Shown piece by piece: positions 57,462 through 64,000 of a stretch of 64,000 bases of DNA. Source of the stretch: Bauldia sp. (GTDB lineage Bacteria; Pseudomonadota; Alphaproteobacteria; Rhizobiales; Kaistiaceae). Positions within the stretch are counted from its first letter, which is position 1. Every line of letters starts with the position of its first letter. The stretch covers positions 1 through 64,000 of the forward strand of contig JAHCJZ010000011.1 of assembly GCA_026126025.1 (NCBI GenBank). The letters are read 5' to 3'. Position numbers and translations under genes: made by a program. A model generated the notes under the pieces. It ran no database searches, was not told where the DNA came from, and was given only the letters and a program-made list of their open reading frames with translations.

Positions 57462-58066
57462 CCGCCCGCGGCGTACCAGGCGTAGAGGAAGAGCGAGACC
57501 GCGCCGATCAGGACGCCGCCGAGAAAGCCGGCGACGATCCAGCCGGCATGGCGGTTGTCGAGGATGCGCTTGGGCTCGGCCTCGAGCCGGAGCGCCTTGC
57601 GGCCGGGCCGCGCCGGATCGTCCCGCATCACCCGCTTGATCAGCCAGTCGCCCTCGATGGCACGCTCGCGCTCGATGATCCGCTCGGCGACGTAGTTGGT
57701 GACGGTGTCGGCGACGTCGTCGAGGCTGGCGCTTTCGACGATGACCGTCCGCCCGAGGCGGGTGTCCTTGAGGAAACGGTAGGTCCGCCGGTCGCGGCCG
57801 ACGGTCACGAAGGCGGTGGAATCGATCCACAGCCGCGGCTGGGTGCCGTGGGAGATCGAAAAGACGAACTGCTCGTCCTCGGCCGGAACCTCGGCGAACA
57901 CGTCGCGGAGCTCATCGGCCAGAAGCTCGAGCCGCGCCTGCTCGGCCTCGCGGAAGTCGGCCGCGACGTCCGAACGGTCCGTTTCACCGAGTCGCACCCG
58001 GCGAATCGCGTCGCTGAGGCTGCGGACATTGGACGGGGCGCCACCCTTGCGCGGGGTGTCGTTCAT
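57458..58066 (-). CDS. Hypothetical protein with C-terminal membrane anchor
   Basis: A 202-residue protein. The soluble part (RRVRLGETDRSDVAADFREA, then DEQFVFSISHGTQPRLWIDS and DRRTYRFLKDTRLGRTVIVE) looks like a folded alpha/beta domain. One C-terminal membrane helix spans about residues 177-198. A charged N-terminal helix could be a coiled coil. I do not recognise the family for certain, but such tail-anchored proteins are common in alphaproteobacteria. Divergent from the histone-like gene over an AT-rich region. Confidence 0.7.
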   Translation of the reverse strand: MNDTPRKGGAPSNVRSLSDAIRRVRLGETDRSDVAADFREAEQARLELLADELRDVFAEVPAEDEQFVFSISHGTQPRLWIDSTAFVTVGRDRRTYRFLKDTRLGRTVIVESASLDDVADTVTNYVAERIIERERAIEGDWLIKRVMRDDPARPGRKALRLEAEPKRILDNRHAGWIVAGFLGGVLIGAVSLFLYAWYAAGG

Positions 58067-58269
58067 GCGAAATGCTCCGGGCGGATCAACGCAAGTTTAA
58101 CTGTTTATTATCAGAATTGCTTGTGACCGGCGACCGGATGTCCCCAGGGGGGCACCCCTTTGGTTAACGCTGCCAAAGCAATGATTTGGCTTGTGAAGCT
58201 GCCGGAAGTAGTCTCTGGCGCGGCCGTTCCGGCCGGAATGGCTTGCGGCGCCTTGGAGGGGAAACGCCG

Positions 58270-59181
58270 ATGACCGATACGACTAAGGAAGAGCAGGAAG
58301 CCCAGCTTCGCGCTGAAGACCGTATCCGCCGGCAGGAAGCCGCCGCCGCGGAAGGCGCCGAGGCTGCGGCCCAGTACGAAGCCGCGAATCAGGAGCTTCG
58401 CGAACGCACCCAGCGCCTTCGCGAGATGCGCCTCGCCAAGGAGGCCGAGGAAGCGGCCGAAGCCGAAGCCGCCGCCAAAGCCCTCGCCAGGAAACTCAGC
58501 GCCATGAAGCCACCCGCACCAGCCGCCGCACCCGCCACCGCCGACGGCGCGACCCCGGCGCCCGCCGCCAGGAAGCCGGCCGCGAAGAAAGCCGCAGCGG
58601 CGAGGAAGCCCGCGGCCGCGAAGAAGGCCGCGCCGGCCAGGAAGGCGGCTCCGGCGAAGAAGGCCGCCGCCGCGAAGAAGGCGAAGCCCGCGGCCCGCAA
58701 GACGGCCGCGAAGAAGGCCGCCCCCGCGAAGAAGACCTCCGCGCGGAAGGCGGCGCCGAAGAAAGCCGCGACCCGCAAGACGGCGGCGCCGAAGAAAACC
58801 TCGACGGCGCGCAAGGCCGCACCGAAGAAGGCCTCGACGGCGCGGAAGGCCGCGCCGAAGCGGACACCCGCGAAGAAGGCTTCGACCGCCCGCAAGGCGA
58901 GCGCCCGGCCCGCCGCGCGGAAATCGGCCAGGCCCGCGGCCCGCAAGGCGGCGCCGAAGAAGGCCTCGACCGCCCGCAAGGCCGCGCCGAAGCGCGCCGC
59001 GGCCAAGAAGGCGCCCGCGACGAAGCGCTCTTCCGCCGCGAAGAAGGCCGCGCCGAAGAAGGCTGCCGCGAAGAAGCCGGCCGCCCGCAAGGCGAAGCCG
59101 GCGGCGCGGAAGCCTGCCGGCCGCACTCCGGCCCGGCGCTCGACCGCGCGCGGCGGATCGGCAAGGGCGGCGGCGCGCTAG
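58270..59181 (+). CDS. Histone H1-like Ala/Lys-rich nucleoid protein
   Basis: A 303-residue protein. The N-terminal 75 residues are an acidic-basic helix (EEQEAQLRAEDRIRRQEAAA). The remaining 220 residues are tandem variants of AAPKKAxTARK and AAxKK, like the C-terminal tails of eukaryotic H1 and bacterial H1-like proteins. It should bind DNA nonspecifically and condense the nucleoid. The repeats are encoded by near-identical codon runs, so unit number can vary between strains. GGAGGGG precedes the start. A GCCAAA-N7-TTTGGC palindrome (58172-58190) is in the upstream region. Confidence 0.85.
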   Translation: MTDTTKEEQEAQLRAEDRIRRQEAAAAEGAEAAAQYEAANQELRERTQRLREMRLAKEAEEAAEAEAAAKALARKLSAMKPPAPAAAPATADGATPAPAARKPAAKKAAAARKPAAAKKAAPARKAAPAKKAAAAKKAKPAARKTAAKKAAPAKKTSARKAAPKKAATRKTAAPKKTSTARKAAPKKASTARKAAPKRTPAKKASTARKASARPAARKSARPAARKAAPKKASTARKAAPKRAAAKKAPATKRSSAAKKAAPKKAAAKKPAARKAKPAARKPAGRTPARRSTARGGSARAAAR

Positions 59182-59248
59182 CCATCAGCGCGCCGCAATC
59201 CGCCATGAGCGTAGCGTCCGGCCGCCCGGCGGCCGGATGGAGGATGCC

Positions 59249-59641
59249 ATGAGCGAAGCCGAGAAAGAGCCCCGGACCCTGGTGATCGCCGACGATCGCT
59301 GGACGTGGTGGCAGAGCCGCCGGCTTCGCTACAATCTCGCCCTCGCCGGCTCCGGCGCCCTCGCCTACGCGATCACCGGGCTTCTCTACGCCGCCTTCGG
59401 CGCGGCGATGTGGTCGACCTGGAACGAGGCGCTGTCGCAGACGCTCTTCCTTGGCGTCGGCTTCCTCGTCCTGATGGGCGTCGCGAACCTCCTCTACCTC
59501 CTCGGCCCGCTCGGCGAATCCTTCGTCCGCCGCACCGAGATCCCGCGCTACCGCGACAACGCCTACGCGATGGGCTTCTGGGGATCCGTCGCCCTCCCCT
59601 TCGCCTTCCCCCTCCTCAACCTGTCGATGCTCCTGAGCTAG
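59249..59641 (+). CDS. Small inner-membrane protein
   Basis: A 130-residue protein with three predicted membrane segments (about residues 30-52, 62-85 and 105-128), joined by short loops (RRTEIPRYRDNAY). No family recognised. The ATG at 59249 sits 5 nt behind GGAGG, better than an upstream ATG. It follows the histone-like gene by 67 bp and may share its transcript. Confidence 0.65.
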   Translation: MSEAEKEPRTLVIADDRWTWWQSRRLRYNLALAGSGALAYAITGLLYAAFGAAMWSTWNEALSQTLFLGVGFLVLMGVANLLYLLGPLGESFVRRTEIPRYRDNAYAMGFWGSVALPFAFPLLNLSMLLS

Positions 59642-59754
59642 CGGCCGCCTGCCGTAGCCAAGGGGTCCGCCGTCAAGGCCCCGGGTCACGCCCCGCCGCC
59701 CCCCTCACGGCAACCTCAACCCATCCTTTGCCTCCCTGTCCTTGCCTGTCGTCC

Positions 59755-59776
59755 TATAATTCGATAATTCTCGAAT
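59755..59776 (+). promoter_or_regulatory. arsR promoter -10 overlapped by ArsR operator
   Basis: A perfect -10 TATAAT (59755-59760) overlaps the palindrome ATTCGA-N6-TCGAAT (59759-59776). The ATG follows 1 bp later, so the transcript leader would be only about 11 nt. This is consistent with ArsR repressing its own operon by blocking RNA polymerase. Confidence 0.65.
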
Positions 59777-59777
59777 C

Positions 59778-60107
59778 ATGGATGAATTGACCGCCATCGA
59801 ATCCCTTGCCGCACTGTCGCAGGAGAGCCGGCTGCGCGTGTTCCGGAGCCTCGTGCAGGCTGGGCCCGAAGGGCTTGCGGCGGGGGTCATCGCGCTGGAG
59901 CTCGACATCGTGCCCAACACGCTGTCGACGCATCTCGCCCAGCTGACGCGCGCCGGCCTGATCCGCCGCACCCGCGACGGCCGGATCATCCGCTACGCCG
60001 CCGACAATGCCGGGATCCGGGCGCTCCTCACCTACCTCCTGGAGGATTGCTGCCAGGGCCGCCCCGAGCTCTGCCGGCCTGCCGTCGCAACCGTCGCCTG
60101 CTGTTGA
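59778..60107 (+). CDS. arsR: ArsR/SmtB-family arsenic-responsive repressor
   Basis: A 109-residue winged-helix repressor. The DNA-recognition region is LELDIVPNTLSTHLAQLTRA, with the wing RRTRDGRIIRYAA. Cysteines are C-terminal (LLEDCCQGRPELC and VACC), a CC-type arsenite site like that in AfArsR/CgArsR-type proteins rather than the N-terminal CVC site of E. coli ArsR. It heads the arsR-arsC-aquaporin operon and probably represses it until arsenite binds. Nearly leaderless start. Confidence 0.9.
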   Translation: MDELTAIESLAALSQESRLRVFRSLVQAGPEGLAAGVIALELDIVPNTLSTHLAQLTRAGLIRRTRDGRIIRYAADNAGIRALLTYLLEDCCQGRPELCRPAVATVACC

Positions 60108-60116
60108 GAATCCCCG

Positions 60117-60635
60117 ATGACCGACACCGACCGCGTCTACAATGTCCTCTTCCTCTGCACCGGCAATTCCGCCCGCTCGATCCTCGGCGAGGCGATCCTC
60201 AACCGCGAGGGCAAGGGCCGCTTCCACGGCTACTCAGCCGGCTCGCAGCCAAAGGGCGCGGTCCACCCCTACACCCTCGACCTACTGCGCACCCTGAACC
60301 ACCCGACCGACGGCCTCCGCTCCAAGCCGTGGGACGAGTTCGCCGCGCCCGGCGCCCCGGAGCTCGATTTCGTCTTCACCGTCTGCGACAGCGCGGCGAA
60401 GGAGACCTGCCCGGTCTGGCCCGGCCAGCCGATGTCGGCGCATTGGGGCGTCCCCGACCCGGCGGCGGTGGAGGGCAATGAGGCGGAGCGCCGCGCCGCC
60501 TTCGCCGAGGCCTATCGCCAGCTGAAGAACCGCATCGCGGCGTTCGTCAGCCTCCCGATCGCAAGCATCGACCGCCTGTCGCTCCAGCATCGGCTCCGCG
60601 AGATCGGCGGCGCCACCGCGCCCGCGGGTGGCTGA
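60117..60635 (+). CDS. arsC: Arsenate reductase, low-molecular-weight phosphatase type
   Basis: A 172-residue ArsC of the protein tyrosine phosphatase fold. The anion loop is CTGNSARS (C14, R20). The relay cysteines are C88 and C96 in VCDSAAKETCPVW, typical of the thioredoxin-coupled class. It reduces arsenate to arsenite. A C-terminal extension (IASIDRLSLQHRLREIG) is common in alphaproteobacterial homologues. It starts 9 bp past arsR and overlaps the aquaporin gene by 8 bp. The thioredoxin reductase at 6205 could recycle its partner. Confidence 0.93.
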   Translation: MTDTDRVYNVLFLCTGNSARSILGEAILNREGKGRFHGYSAGSQPKGAVHPYTLDLLRTLNHPTDGLRSKPWDEFAAPGAPELDFVFTVCDSAAKETCPVWPGQPMSAHWGVPDPAAVEGNEAERRAAFAEAYRQLKNRIAAFVSLPIASIDRLSLQHRLREIGGATAPAGG

Positions 60636-61296
60636 CCTCCCGCTCTCACGCCGGCTCGCGGCGGAGTTCGTCGGCACCGCCCTTCTTACGGCCGCCGTCA
60701 TCGGCTCTGGCCTGATGGCGGCGCGGCTGACCGACGACGCCGCGATCGCCCTCCTCGCCAACACGCTGGCGACGGCGGCGGCGCTCGCGGTCCTCATCGC
60801 GACGCTCGCCCCGGTTTCCGGCGCCCATCTCAACCCCGCCGTCACGCTCGCCTTTGCGCTCCGCCGCGACATCGCGCCGCCGCACGCGGCGCTCTACGTC
60901 GCGGCGCAGTTTGCCGGCGCGCTGGGCGGCGCCGCGCTGGCCGCGCTGATGTTCGAGGTCCCGATGACGCCCGCCACCGCAGCGCATGGCGGCGTCGGAG
61001 AATGGTCCGCGGAGATCGTGGCGACCTTCGGCCTCGTTGCGGTCATCCTCGCCGCCAGCCGGCAGCGCCCGCGCGACCTGCCCTGGCTCGTCGCCGGCTG
61101 GATCGCGGCCGCCTACTGGTTCACCGCGTCGACCGCCTTCGCCAACCCGGCCCTGACGATCGCCCGCTCGCTCGTCGACGGTATGACGGGCATCCGGCCC
61201 GCAGATGTCCCGGCCTTCCTCGCGGTGCAGATTGCCGGCGCGGCTTTGGCGGCTATCGCCCTGGGCCGGATGATGCGGCCAGTGCACCACGGTTGA
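60628..61296 (+). CDS. aqpS: Aquaporin of the arsenic operon (AqpS-like)
   Basis: A 222-residue MIP-family channel with six membrane helices. Both NPA boxes are present: HLNPAVTLAF (near residue 69) and FANPALTIAR (near 172). The GTG start overlaps arsC, so the gene belongs to the operon. In Sinorhizobium meliloti AqpS in an ars operon lets arsenite leave the cell down its gradient after ArsC makes it. No ArsB or Acr3 pump gene is present here, which supports the same route. Confidence 0.9.
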   Translation: MADLPLSRRLAAEFVGTALLTAAVIGSGLMAARLTDDAAIALLANTLATAAALAVLIATLAPVSGAHLNPAVTLAFALRRDIAPPHAALYVAAQFAGALGGAALAALMFEVPMTPATAAHGGVGEWSAEIVATFGLVAVILAASRQRPRDLPWLVAGWIAAAYWFTASTAFANPALTIARSLVDGMTGIRPADVPAFLAVQIAGAALAAIALGRMMRPVHHG

Positions 61297-61317
61297 TGCG
61301 GCCGTCAGTCGGCTGGA

Positions 61318-61382
61318 CAGGCGGGGCGCGGTCTGGAACAAGCCTTGCCTCGATACCAGATGTGCTTGGCACATCCCGCCTG
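61318..61382 (+). ncRNA. Candidate structured leader of the TerC gene
   Basis: CAGGCGGG (61318-61325) pairs perfectly with CCCGCCTG (61375-61382) and encloses a 7-bp hairpin GATGTGC-TTG-GCACATC and a TCTGG/CCAGA pair. The unit ends 20 bp before the TerC start. TerC-type genes are sometimes controlled by metal-sensing leaders; this one does not match the yybP-ykoY consensus I know. Confidence 0.3.
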
Positions 61383-61402
61383 CCCGGAGATTTCTCCCGT
61401 CG

Positions 61403-62176
61403 ATGGATACGATTTGGACTGAGCTCGCCGCGCTCGGCGGGGTGATCCTGATCGACGTGGCGCTCGCCGCCGACAATGCCGTGGTGGTGGGCATGGCGGC
61501 GGCCGGGCTTCCGGTCCACCAGCGCCGCAAGGCGGTGATCTGGGGCATCGCGGCGGCCGCGTTCCTGCGCATCGTCTTCGCGATCGCCGCCACCCAGCTT
61601 CTCGCGCTCGGCTGGTTCGTTCTCGTCGGCGGCGGGCTTCTTCTCGTCTGGGTGTCGTGGAAGCTCTATCGCGAGATCGTCGCCGACTATCGACACCGCC
61701 GGGCCGAGCGCGCGGCAGCCGCCGCCGTCGCCGACGCGGCCGCCGGCGAGGCGCCGACGTCGCACCGCAACGCGTCCTCGGCCCCCAAGACGATGCGTCA
61801 AGCGGTCATCCAGATCGTCATCGCCGACGTCTCGATGTCGCTCGACAACGTGCTGGCGGTCGCCGGCCTCGCGGGCGAGCACACCTGGGTGCTCATCGTC
61901 GGCCTGACGCTCTCCGTCATCCTGATGGGCGTCGCGGCGACCTTCATCGTCGGGCTCCTCAACCGCTTCCCCTGGCTGTCGATCGCCGGGCTTGCGGTCA
62001 TCGTCTTCGTCGCCGGCCGGATGATCTACGAGGGCGTCGAGCAGATGCTCCACCCCGAGGACGAGCCGACCGCGATCGAAGAGCCCGTGGACGAAGCCTC
62101 GCTCGGCAGCCTAGGCGGCTTCCTCGGTCGCCTCGATCAGGCTGGCCCAGCGGCCGATCGGTTCGTGGCAGCGTGA
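61403..62176 (+). CDS. TerC/YjbE-family membrane protein
   Basis: A 257-residue integral membrane protein with about seven helices. The TerC signature acidic helices are VILIDVALAADNAVVVGMAA and IVIADVSMSLDNVLAVAGLA, whose DN pairs are thought to bind a divalent metal. Relatives export manganese or calcium or support metalation of exported proteins. A loop of about 30 residues (HRRAERAAAAAVADAAAGEA) separates the halves. Its last 66 bp overlap a convergent zinc-ribbon gene. Confidence 0.88.
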   Translation: MDTIWTELAALGGVILIDVALAADNAVVVGMAAAGLPVHQRRKAVIWGIAAAAFLRIVFAIAATQLLALGWFVLVGGGLLLVWVSWKLYREIVADYRHRRAERAAAAAVADAAAGEAPTSHRNASSAPKTMRQAVIQIVIADVSMSLDNVLAVAGLAGEHTWVLIVGLTLSVILMGVAATFIVGLLNRFPWLSIAGLAVIVFVAGRMIYEGVEQMLHPEDEPTAIEEPVDEASLGSLGGFLGRLDQAGPAADRFVAA

Positions 62177-62278
62177 ACAGGTGACGGTCGTTCCGGCCGG
62201 AACGTCCGAGGCGAAGATGTTCTGCTCCGCGCCGCAATGCGGACACGACAGACGCAGGTGGGTGGCCATTTTGCCCAT
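62111..62278 (-). CDS. Small zinc-ribbon protein
   Basis: A 55-residue protein with two CxxC pairs, LSCPHCGAEQ and VTCSRCHEP, that should hold one zinc ion. It lies opposite the 3' end of the TerC gene, overlapping by 66 bp. ATG 62278 is chosen; ATG 62269 would give 52 residues. Very short zinc ribbons of this kind often go unannotated. The clean CxxC spacing supports it, but the antisense overlap is a reason for caution. Confidence 0.6.
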   Translation of the reverse strand: MGKMATHLRLSCPHCGAEQNIFASDVPAGTTVTCSRCHEPIGRWASLIEATEEAA

Positions 62279-62592
62279 TTGACGCGAGCTCCTTCGACAG
62301 CGGCGGGAGCAGGCAAAGGCCTCTTGCGGACCGGGATGTCGGGCTCTCAACCACCGGCGCCGCATTCGGTCGTACCGGTGACCTCGCGACCCTACTCCGA
62401 TACGCCCCCGGGCGCGAATGGTCAGCGACGCTGACCCAGGTCAGCGGCCGTGGATTCGGCTCTTCCGGCGCAAATCTGTCCGAACGTTAATCCGAATGCC
62501 CCTTGTCAGGAGCCGGGAAACCCCGTTAGGGATGTGCCCCCACGAGGCCCCCCAAGGCCAAATAAGTCGCGTCCGGCCAAAAAAGACAGCAA

Positions 62593-63537
62593 ATGTCGCC
62601 GCTCATCGAAGTCCAGTCCCTGCGTAAGCACTTCGGGTCGGTGGTCGCCGTCGACGACATCAGCTTTGCCGTCGACCGCGGCGAGGTGCTCGGCTTCCTC
62701 GGGCCGAACGGCGCCGGCAAGTCGACGACCATGAAGATCATCACCGGCTATCTCCCGGCGACCGACGGCCGCGCCGCGGTGTGCGGCCACGACATCGCGC
62801 TCCAGCCGATCGAGGCGAAGCGCACCATGGGCTACCTCCCGGAGGGCGCCCCGCTCTATGGCGACATGACGCCGACCGGCTTCCTCGATTTCATCGGCCG
62901 CGCCCGGCGCATGCCGCGCGCCGAGCGCAAGCGCCGCATCGCCGAAGTCGTCGAGCGCATGGAGCTCGGCGAGGTCCTCCATCGCCGCATCGAAACGCTG
63001 TCCAAGGGCTTCCGCCGCCGCGTCGGCCTCGCGCAGGCGATCCTCCACGATCCCGACGTGCTGATCCTCGACGAGCCGACCGACGGCCTCGACCCCAACC
63101 AGAAGCACCAGGTCCGCGAGCTCATCAAATCGATGGGCGACCGCAAGGCGATCATCATCTCCACCCACATCCTCGAAGAGGTCGACGCGGTCTGCGACCG
63201 CGCGATCATCATCGACCATGGCAAGGTGGTGAGCGACGGCACGCCGGCGCAGCTCCACGCCCGCTCGCCCGAGCACAACGCCGTGATGATGCGGGTGCCG
63301 GCCGGCGACGCCGCGCGGACCACGCAGCTCCTGATGGGCCTCCCCGAGGTCGACCGCGTCGAGGAGCGCGCCCGCGCCCAGAGCTCGGTGCTGCTCATGG
63401 CGGTGCCGAAGAACGGCCAGTTCATCGGCGACCTCGTCGCCTTCACGCTTCGCGAGAACAACATCGCCGCCGCCGACCTCCACGCCGAGGCCGGCAAGCT
63501 CGACGACGTGTTCCGCAAGCTCACCACGATAGCGTAG
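62593..63537 (+). CDS. ABC transporter ATP-binding protein (GldA/ABC-2 type)
   Basis: A 314-residue ATPase of an ABC-2 exporter. Walker A is GPNGAGKST, the signature LSKGFRRRVGLAQA, Walker B VLILDEPTDGLD and the H-loop STHILEEV. The C-terminal 90 residues form the extra domain of GldA-like proteins. The permease gene follows 17 bp later, so they form one transporter. The exported substrate is unknown; GldA-type systems carry lipids or gliding-related material. No obvious promoter in the 226 bp upstream. Confidence 0.9.
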   Translation: MSPLIEVQSLRKHFGSVVAVDDISFAVDRGEVLGFLGPNGAGKSTTMKIITGYLPATDGRAAVCGHDIALQPIEAKRTMGYLPEGAPLYGDMTPTGFLDFIGRARRMPRAERKRRIAEVVERMELGEVLHRRIETLSKGFRRRVGLAQAILHDPDVLILDEPTDGLDPNQKHQVRELIKSMGDRKAIIISTHILEEVDAVCDRAIIIDHGKVVSDGTPAQLHARSPEHNAVMMRVPAGDAARTTQLLMGLPEVDRVEERARAQSSVLLMAVPKNGQFIGDLVAFTLRENNIAAADLHAEAGKLDDVFRKLTTIA

Positions 63538-63554
63538 CGCGGGGCGGGGGCGGC

Positions 63555-64000
63555 ATGCGCGTTACCTTCACCATCGTCCGGCGCGAATTGGGGGCGTATT
63601 TCTCCACGCCGCTCGCCTATGTCTTCCTCGTCGCCTTCCTCGCCGCGGCGGGCGCCGCGACCTTCTATTTCGGCGACTTCATGGAGCGCCGCCAGGCGGA
63701 CCTGACGCCGTTCTTCGGCTTCCATCCCTGGCTGTTCCTGGTGCTCATCCCCGCCGTCGGCATGCGCCTCTGGGCCGAAGAGCGCCGCAACGGCACCGTC
63801 GAGCTCCTGATGACGCTGCCGGTCACGCCGTGGCAGGCGGTGTTCGGCAAGTTCCTCGCCGCCTGGATATTCACCGGCCTCGCGCTGGCGCTCACCTTCC
63901 CGATCTGGATCACCGTCAATTATCTCGGCAATCCGGACAACGGCGTCATCATCGCCAGCTACCTCGCGAGCTTACTCATGGCGGGCGCGCTCCTCGCGGT
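63555..64000 (+). CDS. ABC-2 type permease, cut by window edge
   Basis: The first 148 residues of an ABC-2 permease of the GldF/NosY kind, starting MRVTFTIVRRELGAYFSTPL. It has the family's amphipathic N-terminal helix, a first membrane segment (AYVFLVAFLAAAGAATFYF), then PAVGMRLWAEERRNGTVELL, a well-conserved GldF/NosY-type block, and further hydrophobic helices. No stop is reached at the window end. It pairs with the ATPase gene 17 bp upstream. Confidence 0.88.
   Translation, partial: MRVTFTIVRRELGAYFSTPLAYVFLVAFLAAAGAATFYFGDFMERRQADLTPFFGFHPWLFLVLIPAVGMRLWAEERRNGTVELLMTLPVTPWQAVFGKFLAAWIFTGLALALTFPIWITVNYLGNPDNGVIIASYLASLLMAGALLA

Noticed and set aside
58097-58111. TTAA-N7-TTAT resembling a CtrA site upstream of the histone-like gene
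   Set aside because: One mismatch to TTAA-N7-TTAA, a single copy in an AT-rich promoter; too weak to claim.
58300-59150. Histone-like tail considered a sequencing or assembly artefact
   Set aside because: The frame stays open with varied units and a proper start and stop; such tails are known in bacterial H1-like proteins.
61297-61402. yybP-ykoY manganese riboswitch before TerC
   Set aside because: The conserved loop sequences of that class are not recognisable; only generic stems are seen.

Overview
The window is about 64 kb of very GC-rich chromosomal DNA, densely packed with housekeeping genes. Its gene content and order fit an alphaproteobacterium: a bc1 operon, a PetP/PetR-like regulator pair beside ilvE, the block ubiK | lgt - methyltransferase - pgeF - lipoprotein - prs - rplY - pth - ychF, a DUF6111-cca pair, and a MoxR/DUF58/DUF4159 cluster. 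Hyphomicrobiales (Rhizobiales) or a close relative is my best guess from gene order; the sequence does not settle it. I see no tRNA, rRNA, CRISPR array, transposase, integrase or phage gene.

Layout. 1-11 kb: ferredoxin-reductase-type oxidoreductase, corA, an EF-G paralogue, LysR regulator, trxB, a lipoprotein, aspartate aminotransferase, a cold shock gene, rlpA and a cupin. 11-18 kb: small accessory genes, including a DUF433/DUF5615 toxin-antitoxin pair, then a long uvrB and envelope or flavin proteins. 18-26 kb: a second cold shock gene with a long leader, ilvE divergent from a MarR - response regulator - histidine kinase operon, proC, a GST and a YbjN protein. 26-36 kb: the lgt-to-ychF block. 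36-44 kb: hydrolase, GST, an orphan BrnA-like antitoxin, apt with two coupled genes, and petABC (cytochrome bc1), divergent from hemF with an FNR/FixK box between them. 45-53 kb: the MoxR-type envelope operon. 52-59 kb: nudix, DUF6111, cca, a fatty acid hydroxylase, a metallophosphoesterase and a histone H1-like protein. 59.7-62 kb: arsR-arsC-aquaporin, then TerC. 62.5-64 kb: an ABC exporter cut by the window edge.

The most unusual feature is a set of short palindromic, non-autonomous repeats (about 80-200 bp, several sequence families). They fill most intergenic gaps, nest in one another, and in at least three places lie inside coding sequence: twice in uvrB and once in the MidA/NDUFAF7-like methyltransferase, all in frame. 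Another supplies that methyltransferase's stop codon, and another appears to have extended a HicB-like gene until it overlaps its neighbour. The pattern resembles Rickettsia palindromic elements and is the best candidate here for something undescribed. Regulatory signals worth noting are the FNR/FixK box at hemF, a LexA-like box overlapping a one-mismatch parS palindrome upstream of uvrB, an ArsR operator overlapping a consensus -10, and two 75-bp direct repeats upstream of a secreted acidic protein.
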